Part shown: piece by piece, positions 1 to 5,436 of the stretch | Position numbering within the stretch: position 1 is the stretch's first letter | Layout: every line of letters starts with the position of its first letter | Source of the DNA: JACVRU01 sp040905885 | Lineage (GTDB): Bacteria; Actinomycetota; Thermoleophilia; Gaiellales; Gaiellaceae | Assembly (NCBI GenBank): GCA_040905885.1 | Contig: JBBDQR010000077.1 | Coordinates: 1 to 6,530 of the forward strand | DNA length: 6,530 nucleotides | Direction of reading: 5' to 3' | Notes under the pieces: generated by a model | Seen by the model: the letters and a program-made list of their open reading frames with translations, nothing else | Told to the model about the DNA's origin: nothing | The model's database searches: none | Position numbers and translations under genes: made by a program

Positions 1-849
1 CTCGAAGACGATCCGCTCCTTCGCGTACTCGAGCGCGGCCTCGAAGCAGGCGCGGGCGGCGCCCACCGAGCCCCACACGATTCCGTAGCGGGCCTCGTTG
101 AGGCAGGAGAGCGGGCCGCGCAGCGAGGAGACCTCCGGGAAGCGGCTCTCCTCGGGGACGCGGACGTCGTCGAGCACGAGCTCCGACGTGACAGAGGCGC
201 GCAGCGAGAGCTTCTTCTTGATCTCCGGGGCGCTGAAGCCGCGCAGGCCGCGCTCGACGAGGAAGCCGTTGATCTGGCCCTCGTCCGTGCGCGCCCAGAC
301 GACCGCGACGTCCGAGATCGAGCCGTTGGTGATCCACATCTTCGTCCCGTTGAGGATCCAGTCCGAGCCGTCGCGCCGCGCGTGCGTCCGCATCGCCCCC
401 GGGTCGGAGCCGGCGTCCGGCTCGGTCAGGCCGAAGCAGCCGATCGCGTCGCCCGCGTGCATCGGCGGCAGCCAGCGCTGCTTCTGCTCCTCCGAGCCCC
501 AGCGCCAGATCGCGTACATCGCGAGCGACCCCTGGACGGAGACGAGGCTGCGGACGCCGGAGTCGCCGGCCTCCAGCTCCATGCACGTCAGCCCGTAGGC
601 GACCGAGCTCGCGCCCGGGAGCCCGTAGCCGTCGAGGTGCATGCCGAAGAGGCCGAGGCCCGCCAGCTCCTTCGCCAGCTCCTGCGGGAGGATCGCCTGG
701 TCGAACCAGTCGCCGATCTCCGGCAGGACGCGCTCGCGCACGAAGCGGCGCACCGTGTCGCGGATCGCCCGCTCCTCGTCGTCGAGCAGCCCGTCAAGCG
801 CGAGGAAGTCGAGCGGGTCGAGCGCCGGCGGCTTCGAGGTCACGGCCAC
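1..849 (-). CDS. gcdH: Glutaryl-CoA dehydrogenase (3'-truncated by window edge)
   Basis: FAD-dependent cytoplasmic acyl-CoA dehydrogenase predicted to oxidise and decarboxylate glutaryl-CoA to crotonyl-CoA in lysine/tryptophan/aromatic catabolism. The frame reads 283 codons from GTG 849 without a stop and leaves the window; the family is about 390-400 residues, so roughly 110 are missing, including the catalytic Glu region. Seen: FAD/substrate motif CFGLTEPDAGSDPGAM from residue 138, WITNGS from 172, KLSLRASVTSELVLDDVRVP, and CLNEARYGIVWGS from 249. These follow glutaryl-CoA dehydrogenases more closely than other acyl-CoA dehydrogenases. DSGVRS places Arg100-Ser101 where human GCDH has Arg94-Ser95, which bind the distal carboxylate, supporting specificity. 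The start could also be GTG 843. No clear Shine-Dalgarno is visible. It begins 16 bases after the GH26-like gene stop, so it is probably cotranscribed, although the functions differ. Confidence 0.9.
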   Translation of the reverse strand, partial: MAVTSKPPALDPLDFLALDGLLDDEERAIRDTVRRFVRERVLPEIGDWFDQAILPQELAKELAGLGLFGMHLDGYGLPGASSVAYGLTCMELEAGDSGVRSLVSVQGSLAMYAIWRWGSEEQKQRWLPPMHAGDAIGCFGLTEPDAGSDPGAMRTHARRDGSDWILNGTKMWITNGSISDVAVVWARTDEGQINGFLVERGLRGFSAPEIKKKLSLRASVTSELVLDDVRVPEESRFPEVSSLRGPLSCLNEARYGIVWGSVGAARACFEAALEYAKERIVFE

Positions 850-865
850 GCCGTGATCGTAGTCG

Positions 866-1798
866 CTACCCGCCGAGCGGCGAGATCAGCTGCCGGTAGG
901 CGGCGCGGCTCTTGGGCAGCCGGCCGAGGTCGAACTCGGAGCCGCGCTGGCCGTAGTACCAGGCGATCATCTCCACCTTCGGGTGGCTCTTGACGAAGTC
1001 GGCCATCCGCCGGATGAAGGACGGCTCGTCGATGCCCCAGTTCGCCCACTCGGGGAAGGAGTGCGGCTTGTGCCTGTAGCGCTTGTAGAGCGCCTTCGCG
1101 GCCGCCCACTCCGCCTTGCCGCCGATGTTGTAGAGGTCGTTGCCGACGACGTCCACGAACGCGTCGCCCGGGTAGTACGCGTGGGCGGCGTTACCCGCCA
1201 GGTTCGGGCTGCCGTAGCCCTGGGGGTTCCAGATCATCCGGACACGCGGGAAGGGCGCCGGAGTCAGCTGGGCGTTCACAGGGGGTAGGCCGAGCTTGCG
1301 CAGCTTCGCGTTGGCGTTCGGGTCGCCGTGCACGATCAGGTAGGCGCGCGCGAAGGCCTTCTTGAAGTTCGCCGTCGCGTACGCGGGTCCGCGCGACGTC
1401 CCGTTCCGGTTGTACGCGCAGTAGTTGTTCCAGTGCCCGTTCATCTCGCCCCACGGCCGGATGTAGACGCGCTCGCCGGGGAAGGCGGCCACCGCGCGGT
1501 TCAGGTCGACGAGGAAGAAGTCGCCCTTGCCCTGCGCGATCTGCCGGCTCGTCCAGCCCTTCATCCCGAAGCCGAGCATGGGGACGGGCCCCATCTCGCT
1601 GAGCATCCGGTCGAGCCGCCGGCCGGTGTTCTGGCCGTAGCCCATGATGATGTGACGGACCTGGGAGTCCTGGCCGGTCACCGACCGGAAGTGGTCGGGG
1701 TTCCCGAGCACGCCGAGCAGGACCTGGCGGCCGGCCGCGCCGCCGCTCGGGACGGCGGCCATGGCGACAAGCAGCACGATGAGGACGAGGCGGCGCAT
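866..1798 (-). CDS. Secreted GH26-like glycoside hydrolase (beta-mannanase-type TIM barrel)
   Basis: 310-residue predicted secreted protein. The start at ATG 1798 gives MRR followed by a hydrophobic stretch (4-16) and an Ala/Gly-rich region near 17-23, a standard signal peptide; upstream GTG codons at 1816 and 1801 would extend it by six residues or one. Motifs fit a clan-A (beta/alpha)8 retaining hydrolase of GH26 type: YIRPWGEMNGHW (residues 112-123, Glu118 as candidate acid/base), MIWNPQGYGSPN (188-199), YYPGDAFVDVVGNDLYN (208-224), FPEWANWG (248-255, Glu250 as candidate nucleophile) and IAWYY (278-282). Canonical GH26 enzymes have His just before the acid/base Glu; here it is Gly117, so substrate is uncertain and mannan should not be assumed. 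The gene lies 25 bases after the ZIP stop and 16 bases before gcdH on the same strand. No Shine-Dalgarno is evident. Fold assignment is fairly secure; activity is inferred. Confidence 0.75.
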   Translation of the reverse strand: MRRLVLIVLLVAMAAVPSGGAAGRQVLLGVLGNPDHFRSVTGQDSQVRHIIMGYGQNTGRRLDRMLSEMGPVPMLGFGMKGWTSRQIAQGKGDFFLVDLNRAVAAFPGERVYIRPWGEMNGHWNNYCAYNRNGTSRGPAYATANFKKAFARAYLIVHGDPNANAKLRKLGLPPVNAQLTPAPFPRVRMIWNPQGYGSPNLAGNAAHAYYPGDAFVDVVGNDLYNIGGKAEWAAAKALYKRYRHKPHSFPEWANWGIDEPSFIRRMADFVKSHPKVEMIAWYYGQRGSEFDLGRLPKSRAAYRQLISPLGG

Positions 1799-1823
1799 CA
1801 CGCCGCGTTGTAGCACCGAATTC

Positions 1824-3014
1824 TTAGCTTGCCCAGAGCCCGGTCAGGTACATCACGAGCACGCCCGCGAGGTACCCGCCGAGCACGAACGGCGACGTGA
1901 GGCCGCCGGGCGCCGTCCGCGCGACGTAGCGCCCCACCTCGAACACGACTTGCAGCGCCGCCCCCGCCGCCGCCGCGAAGAAGACGACGCCGAGCACGTC
2001 GCTCGTCACGAACCCGCCCAGCCAGGCGCCCGGGATCGTGGGCGCCCCGGCGACGAGGACGAGCGCGGCGAGCGTCGCGACCCCGGCCGCCTGCCGGCCC
2101 TCCGCCACCGGGGCGGCGATGCCGAGCCCCTCGGTGACGTTGTGGACCATGAAGCCGACGATCAGGAACGTCCCGAGCGCGAGCTCGCCGAGGGCGAAGG
2201 ACGAGCCGATCGCGAGGCCCTCGCCGAGGTTGTGGAGCCCGATCCCGATCGCGACCAGGAAGGCGAGCGCCAGCCCGCTGACCGAGGCGCCGCCGCGCGA
2301 GAAGCGGTGCGAGATCGCCGTCAGCGCCAGGTAGCTCGCGGCCACGCCGAGGAGCACGAGACCGGGGCCGCCGAGCGCCCCGGGGAGGGCGCCCTGGAGC
2401 TCCAGCGCCTCGCCGAGCGCCTCGATCGCGAGGAACGTCAGCAGGCCGCCCGTGAGCGCCATGAAGGCGGCGAGCCACTTGGGCGCGGCGCGCCGCAGGG
2501 ACGGCAGCCAGAGCAGGCCGAGCGCGATCGGGACGATTCCGACGAGGAACCCGATGATGCCGTAGCCGAGGAAGGCGCTCGCCGTCACGCCCGGCGTCTG
2601 CACCGCGGCCGCCAGCTCCTCGGTCGTCTCGATCCCGGTCGAGCTCGTCACGCCCACGGCGATCGGCTCGTCCTCCACCCAGTCGTACTGGACGACGATC
2701 GTGGACGAGCGCAGCCGCGAGAGCGTCGCATCCCCGTCCACGCGGAACGGGAGGATCGCGTCGTCCACCGTCACGGAGGCGATCGTCAGGTCGTCCCGCT
2801 GGGGATTCGTCACCCGGATCCGGATCTCGCCCGGGTGGAACTCGACGCGCCGGATCTCGAACTCGTCCGGCTGCGGCGCGCTCTGGCCGAGCAGGCCGGT
2901 CACCGACTCGCCCGAGGCCGTGAACAGGGAGACCGCGCCGACGAGCAGCACGATCGGGACGAGCGCCCACAGGCGCGCGCCGCCTAGTCGACGACGTTGA
3001 AGAACCCCATCCAT
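1824..3014 (-). CDS. ZIP-family divalent metal transporter with N-terminal extracytoplasmic beta domain
   Basis: 396-residue membrane protein predicted to import a divalent metal (Zn, Fe or Mn). Residues 1-14 are Arg-rich (MDGVLQRRRLGGAR), then a TM segment at about 15-33, consistent with an N-in anchor. Residues about 48-125 form a beta-rich soluble region (FEIRRVEF, PGEIRIRVTNP, TIASVTVDDA, STIVVQYDWVEDEP, IAVGVTSSTG) of Ig/cupredoxin-like look, predicted outside. The ZIP core follows: TM segments near 148-170, 180-200, 218-236, 245-266, 278-300, 310-332, 338-356 and 374-394, with the hallmark metal-site motifs HNLGEG (261-266) and HNVTEG (291-296). ATG 3014 is chosen because it supplies the positive N-terminus; it overlaps the oxidase end by 31 bases, suggesting translational coupling. 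The Shine-Dalgarno is weak. A GTG at 2951 is a poorer alternative that loses the charged N-terminus. Metal specificity cannot be read from sequence. Confidence 0.85.
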   Translation of the reverse strand: MDGVLQRRRLGGARLWALVPIVLLVGAVSLFTASGESVTGLLGQSAPQPDEFEIRRVEFHPGEIRIRVTNPQRDDLTIASVTVDDAILPFRVDGDATLSRLRSSTIVVQYDWVEDEPIAVGVTSSTGIETTEELAAAVQTPGVTASAFLGYGIIGFLVGIVPIALGLLWLPSLRRAAPKWLAAFMALTGGLLTFLAIEALGEALELQGALPGALGGPGLVLLGVAASYLALTAISHRFSRGGASVSGLALAFLVAIGIGLHNLGEGLAIGSSFALGELALGTFLIVGFMVHNVTEGLGIAAPVAEGRQAAGVATLAALVLVAGAPTIPGAWLGGFVTSDVLGVVFFAAAAGAALQVVFEVGRYVARTAPGGLTSPFVLGGYLAGVLVMYLTGLWAS

Positions 3015-3982
3015 CCCAGCTCGGCGAACTCGGACTGGTGCGCGTGGAACATGAACCGCCCGGTGTTCGCGAACTCGATCTCGATGATCCCGCGCTCGCC
3101 CTGGCACTGCATGACGGTGTCCGTGTAGAGGACGGTCTCGTTGCGGCCGGTCGGGTAGTAGCGGAAGAAGTCGCCGTGCAGGTGGAACGAGTTGATCAGG
3201 TCGAACTCCGTCAGGTTCGCCAGGTAGATCCGGACGGGCTTCGAGCGGCTGACCGTGAGCGGGTGCTTCGCGTAGAAGAACGAGCGCCCGTTGACCGTGT
3301 AGAAGTTGTTCCCGCCGTCGCCGTCGGTGTCGAACCCGTTCATCACCATCACGATCTCCTGGGCGGGCGGGCGCAGCTCGGGCGGGTCGACGATGAACGC
3401 CCCGTAGAGCCCCTTGTGGATGTGCTTCTTCAGCGGCGTCGCGTGGCAGTGGTACAGGTGCATCCCGTACGGCTTCGCGGGAAATTCGTAGACGAACGTG
3501 TCGCCCGGGGCGACGACCTCGAAGACGCCGTCCATCCCCGAGGGGTGGATGCCGTGGAAATGGATCGTGTGCGGGTGTGAGCCGCTGTTCGTGAAGCGGA
3601 CGCGCAGGAGGTCGTCCTCGGTCGCGCGGATCACGGGCCCGGGGACGGTGCCGTTGTAGGTCCACGCGGGGAACTCGATGCCCGGCGCGATCTCGACGGA
3701 CTTGTCGAGCGCGACGAGTGCGTACTCGCGGACGCGGCCGGGCTGGTGCGGCAGCGCGGGCGGGGGATACGTGAGCGCGTCGAGGTCGTGCGCGTCTCCG
3801 ACCGCGGGCACCTCGGGCCCGATCATGGCCGCATGGCCGATCGGCGCGCGCGCGTGGTCGTGCCCGAGGTGCGTGGCGAGACGCTCGTCCTCTCCGAAGG
3901 CCAGCTTGGCCAGTGGGCCGGCTGCGACGAGGGGAGCCGCGCCGGCGATCAGCGCGCGCCTGGTGACACGAGATTTAGCCAC
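2984..3982 (-). CDS. Tat-exported two-domain multicopper oxidase
   Basis: 332-residue exported copper enzyme predicted to couple oxidation of a substrate (metal ion or organic reductant) to O2 reduction. N-terminus RVTRRALIAGAAPLVAAG (5-22) looks like a twin-arginine signal. A His-containing linker follows (His38, 41, 43, 50). Cupredoxin domain 1 has HPHTIHFHG (136-144) and LYHCHATPLKKHIHKGLYG (176-194); domain 2 has FHLHGDFF (266-273) and FHAHQSEFAELGWMG (312-326). All four His-x-His pairs for a trinuclear T2/T3 cluster are present. The only T1 Cys in a His-Cys-His motif is Cys179 in domain 1, with Leu192 at the axial Met position of NirK, so this is an oxidase rather than a nitrite reductase. 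A DTDGDGGNN loop (218-226) could bind Ca. GTG 3982 is the only sensible start giving the signal; it has no Shine-Dalgarno and lies inside a dyad, so a leaderless message is possible. Frame continuity upstream of 3982 is a shadow of the amidase gene. Confidence 0.9.
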   Translation of the reverse strand: MAKSRVTRRALIAGAAPLVAAGPLAKLAFGEDERLATHLGHDHARAPIGHAAMIGPEVPAVGDAHDLDALTYPPPALPHQPGRVREYALVALDKSVEIAPGIEFPAWTYNGTVPGPVIRATEDDLLRVRFTNSGSHPHTIHFHGIHPSGMDGVFEVVAPGDTFVYEFPAKPYGMHLYHCHATPLKKHIHKGLYGAFIVDPPELRPPAQEIVMVMNGFDTDGDGGNNFYTVNGRSFFYAKHPLTVSRSKPVRIYLANLTEFDLINSFHLHGDFFRYYPTGRNETVLYTDTVMQCQGERGIIEIEFANTGRFMFHAHQSEFAELGWMGFFNVVD

Positions 3983-3989
3983 GACTAAA
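3974..3989. promoter_or_regulatory. Inverted repeat, candidate metalloregulator operator 2
   Basis: TTTAG, spacer CCACGA, CTAAA on the plus strand: perfect 5-bp arms. It matches operator 1 at 13 of 16 positions in the same orientation, and its centre is 21 bp away, two helical turns. The oxidase GTG start (3982-3980) lies in its middle, so a bound protein would cover the likely transcription start and translation start region. Confidence 0.55.
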
Positions 3990-4014
3990 AACAGTTTAGC
4001 CGTGTCTAAACCGT
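3987..4014 (-). terminator. Possible weak intrinsic terminator after the amidase gene
   Basis: Read on the minus strand, ACGGTTTAG (4014-4006) pairs with CTAAACTGT (3999-3991) including one G-U pair, leaving a six-base loop, and is followed directly by TTTT (3990-3987). This resembles a Rho-independent terminator, though the stem is AT-rich. It coincides with operator 1, so either or both roles are possible; the duplicated dyad next to it favours an operator. Confidence 0.3.
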
Positions 4015-4022
4015 CAGCGCAA
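3993..4022 (-). promoter_or_regulatory. Possible promoter for multicopper oxidase-ZIP genes
   Basis: On the minus strand TTGCGC (4022-4017) could serve as -35 and TAAACT (3998-3993) as -10, with an 18-base spacer. Predicted transcription start would be about 3986-3982, at or within a few bases of the GTG start, consistent with a leaderless mRNA and with the missing Shine-Dalgarno. The match to consensus is moderate; it overlaps the end of the amidase gene. Confidence 0.3.
3994..4011. promoter_or_regulatory. Perfect inverted repeat, candidate metalloregulator operator 1
   Basis: GTTTAG, six-base spacer CCGTGT, CTAAAC on the plus strand: perfect 6-bp arms. It covers the amidase stop codon (4008-4006) and the -10 of the inferred oxidase promoter. 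AT-rich arms stand out in this GC-rich window. Half-site style TTTAG/CTAAA recalls DtxR/IdeR/MntR-family boxes, which fits the downstream ZIP transporter; the regulator itself is not in the window. Confidence 0.6.
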
Positions 4023-5349
4023 AACTGCTCTCCGCGATTGTCGCGTTCGGGCCGATGACCCGCGCGGTCAGCGTGTGCTCGCCGGGGGCGAGATCCTCGA
4101 GCCACCAGGCGTAGGGGGCCGCGGTCAGCGTCGCGCGGAGCTGCCCGTCGACGAGCAGCTCGACGCGCTCGACGCGCCCCTTCGTCTGCACGGTCCAGAC
4201 GCCGTCCGTCACCGCCGACAAGGCGATCCCGGGATTGACGACGGTGACGGCGAGCCGCTTCGAGGCCGTCCGGCCGTAGCGGTCGCTCGCCCGCAGCTCG
4301 AGCACGTGCCGCCCGTTGGCGGCGCGGGCCGAGTTCCAGGAGAAGACGAAGGGGCGGGTCGTGTCGTGGTCGATCCGCTTGCCGTCGAGGAAGAGCAGCA
4401 CCCTGCGCGCCCTGCCGCCGGTGACCCCGGCCTGGAGGCGCAGCAGGCCGGCGATCTCGGCCGGGGCGACGGCGCGGACGACGAGCGGGCGGTTCTTCAC
4501 GACCACGCGGAAGCGCGCCACCGAGCGCGCCCCGCGCGGGCCCTGCGCCCGGAGCGCGACGGTGTGGCGGCCGTTGGCGAGGCCGCGCGTCTCCCAGAGG
4601 CCTCCGAACGGGGCCTTCAGGTCGCGCAGCCGCACCTTCCCGTCGACCAGGACATCGACCTTCCGGACCGGCCCGGTCGTCCGCGCCCGCCAGCGGAACG
4701 CGCCCTTGACCACCTTCCCGTCGCGGAGGTTCGGCGCCGCCACCGTCACGCGCACGGGCTGCGGCGGGAAGGCGAACTTGCGGATGAGCCGCAGGTAGCG
4801 GCTCCAGTCCCAGTAGGGCCCGGGGTCGGTGTGGCCGTCCGAGCCGCCGACCGCGCCGGGACGGAAGGGGTCGGGCACCTCGGCATGGCCGATGAGATGG
4901 GCGCGGTCGATCGGGATCAGCGACAACCGGGCGTAGTAGGCCGCCAGCCGCGCCGAGGCGACGTACTGGGCCCGCGTGAAGCCCGCCGGGTCGCCGACGA
5001 GCCCCTCGTGTTCGATCCCGATCGAGGCCCGGTTGACGCGCATGTTCCCCGCGTGCCAGGCGACGTCCGAGGCGTGCACGAGCTGGACGATCCGTCCCTT
5101 GCGGGAGACGATGAAGTGCGACGAAGCGTGCGACTGCTCGCTCTGGAGCCAGCGGATCGACGGCCAGAACGGGCCCTCGGTGACGTGGACGACGATCTGG
5201 CGGATCGCCTGCGGCTTGCGGTGGGCCTTCGTGTAGTTCCCCTCCCCCTTCAGCCAGGCGACCGGCGGCCGCTTGGGCACGACTGCGCCTGCGGGAGCCG
5301 CGAGGACGGCTGCCGCCGCGAGGACGGGGAGCAGGAGGGAGGGCCGCAC
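4006..5349 (-). CDS. Secreted N-acetylmuramoyl-L-alanine amidase (Amidase_2/PGRP fold) with three Ig-like repeats
   Basis: 447-residue secreted Zn enzyme predicted to cleave the lactyl-amide bond between MurNAc and the stem peptide. GTG 5349 gives MRPSLLLPVLAAAAVLAAPAGA (1-22), a signal peptide; upstream in-frame sequence is antisense to the divergent gene. Amidase_2 domain spans about 45-191: IVVHVTEG (His55), SSHFIVSRKGRIVQLV (76-91), VAWHAG (96-101), SIGIEHEG (109-116), LIGHAEVP (152-159) and GHTDPGPYWDW (172-182). His55, His173 or His155, and Asp175 are the candidate Zn/catalytic set. Three repeats follow (about 199-286, 287-370, 371-447), each carrying a pattern like VDVLVDGK ... APF ... 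NGRHTVALRA typical of bacterial Ig-like modules, perhaps for wall binding. It is the first gene of the leftward run; its stop lies within an inverted repeat. It may act in cell-wall turnover or against other bacteria. No Shine-Dalgarno is obvious. Confidence 0.9.
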   Translation of the reverse strand: MRPSLLLPVLAAAAVLAAPAGAVVPKRPPVAWLKGEGNYTKAHRKPQAIRQIVVHVTEGPFWPSIRWLQSEQSHASSHFIVSRKGRIVQLVHASDVAWHAGNMRVNRASIGIEHEGLVGDPAGFTRAQYVASARLAAYYARLSLIPIDRAHLIGHAEVPDPFRPGAVGGSDGHTDPGPYWDWSRYLRLIRKFAFPPQPVRVTVAAPNLRDGKVVKGAFRWRARTTGPVRKVDVLVDGKVRLRDLKAPFGGLWETRGLANGRHTVALRAQGPRGARSVARFRVVVKNRPLVVRAVAPAEIAGLLRLQAGVTGGRARRVLLFLDGKRIDHDTTRPFVFSWNSARAANGRHVLELRASDRYGRTASKRLAVTVVNPGIALSAVTDGVWTVQTKGRVERVELLVDGQLRATLTAAPYAWWLEDLAPGEHTLTARVIGPNATIAESSFALTV

Positions 5350-5373
5350 GGAAATTACGACTCGAAAAGGGCA

Positions 5374-5402
5374 TTGGAGGTTAGCCGACTTCGCGCTAGA
5401 CT
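5374..5402 (+). promoter_or_regulatory. Candidate promoter of the acyl-CoA dehydrogenase
   Basis: TTGGAG (5374-5379), a 17-base spacer, then TAGACT (5397-5402), which fits the TANNNT pattern. The predicted start near 5409 falls within the palindrome, giving a leader of about 28 bases with the ribosome binding site. The -35 match is poor (three of six). Confidence 0.35.
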
Positions 5403-5423
5403 CGTTATTGACTCGCGAGTCAA
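5395..5423 (-). promoter_or_regulatory. Weak candidate promoter of the amidase gene
   Basis: On the minus strand TTGACT (5423-5418), part of the palindrome, lies 17 bases before TCTAGC (5400-5395). The -35 is good (five of six) but the -10 is poor (three of six). If real, a repressor bound to the palindrome would cover the -35 and coregulate both divergent genes. Confidence 0.2.
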
Positions 5424-5426
5424 TAA
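5405..5426. promoter_or_regulatory. Perfect 22-bp palindrome, candidate TetR-type operator of the acyl-CoA dehydrogenase
   Basis: TTATTGACTCG (5405-5415) is followed immediately by its exact reverse complement (5416-5426). It lies just after a candidate -10 and before the ribosome binding site, the position expected for a repressor site. Long perfect palindromes before fatty-acid or acyl-CoA catabolic genes are commonly bound by TetR-family regulators; that assignment is inferred. The site could also affect the divergent amidase gene, which starts 55 bases away. Confidence 0.7.
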
Positions 5427-5430
5427 GGAG
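5425..5430 (+). promoter_or_regulatory. Ribosome binding site of the acyl-CoA dehydrogenase
   Basis: AAGGAG lies six bases before ATG 5437 and overlaps the last two bases of the palindrome. It is the only strong Shine-Dalgarno in the window and fixes this start. Confidence 0.85.
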
Positions 5431-5436
5431 AGAGAG

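Noticed and set aside
858..868. Short GTAG-CGA-CTAC hairpin between the GH26-like gene and gcdH
   Set aside because: Four-pair stem with no T run; too small to call a terminator or operator.
382..993. Plus-strand open frames across the gcdH region
   Set aside because: They are antisense to gcdH, whose motifs are unambiguous; composition is Arg/Ala-rich.
1798..2970. Second minus-strand open frame over the ZIP gene
   Set aside because: Arg/Gly/Pro-rich and out of frame with the clear ZIP motifs.
1761..2987. Plus-strand open frame of about 400 codons, rich in Arg, Glu and Asp
   Set aside because: It is antisense to the ZIP gene and has no domain or plausible composition; such frames are expected at this GC content.
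3015..3665. In-frame extension of the ZIP gene to 3665 on the minus strand
   Set aside because: It is a shadow of the oxidase frame, rich in Arg and Pro, and ZIP starts sensibly at 3014.
2984..3982. Copper nitrite reductase (NirK) reading of the oxidase
   Set aside because: NirK lacks the full set of T3 His and has an axial Met; here all eight His are present and the position is Leu.
3985..5374. Long minus-strand reading frame upstream of and in frame with the oxidase (to ATG 5374)
   Set aside because: The translation is low-complexity Arg/Pro/Ala and antisense or out of frame to the amidase, which has clear domain motifs. Only the part from GTG 3982 is a protein family match.
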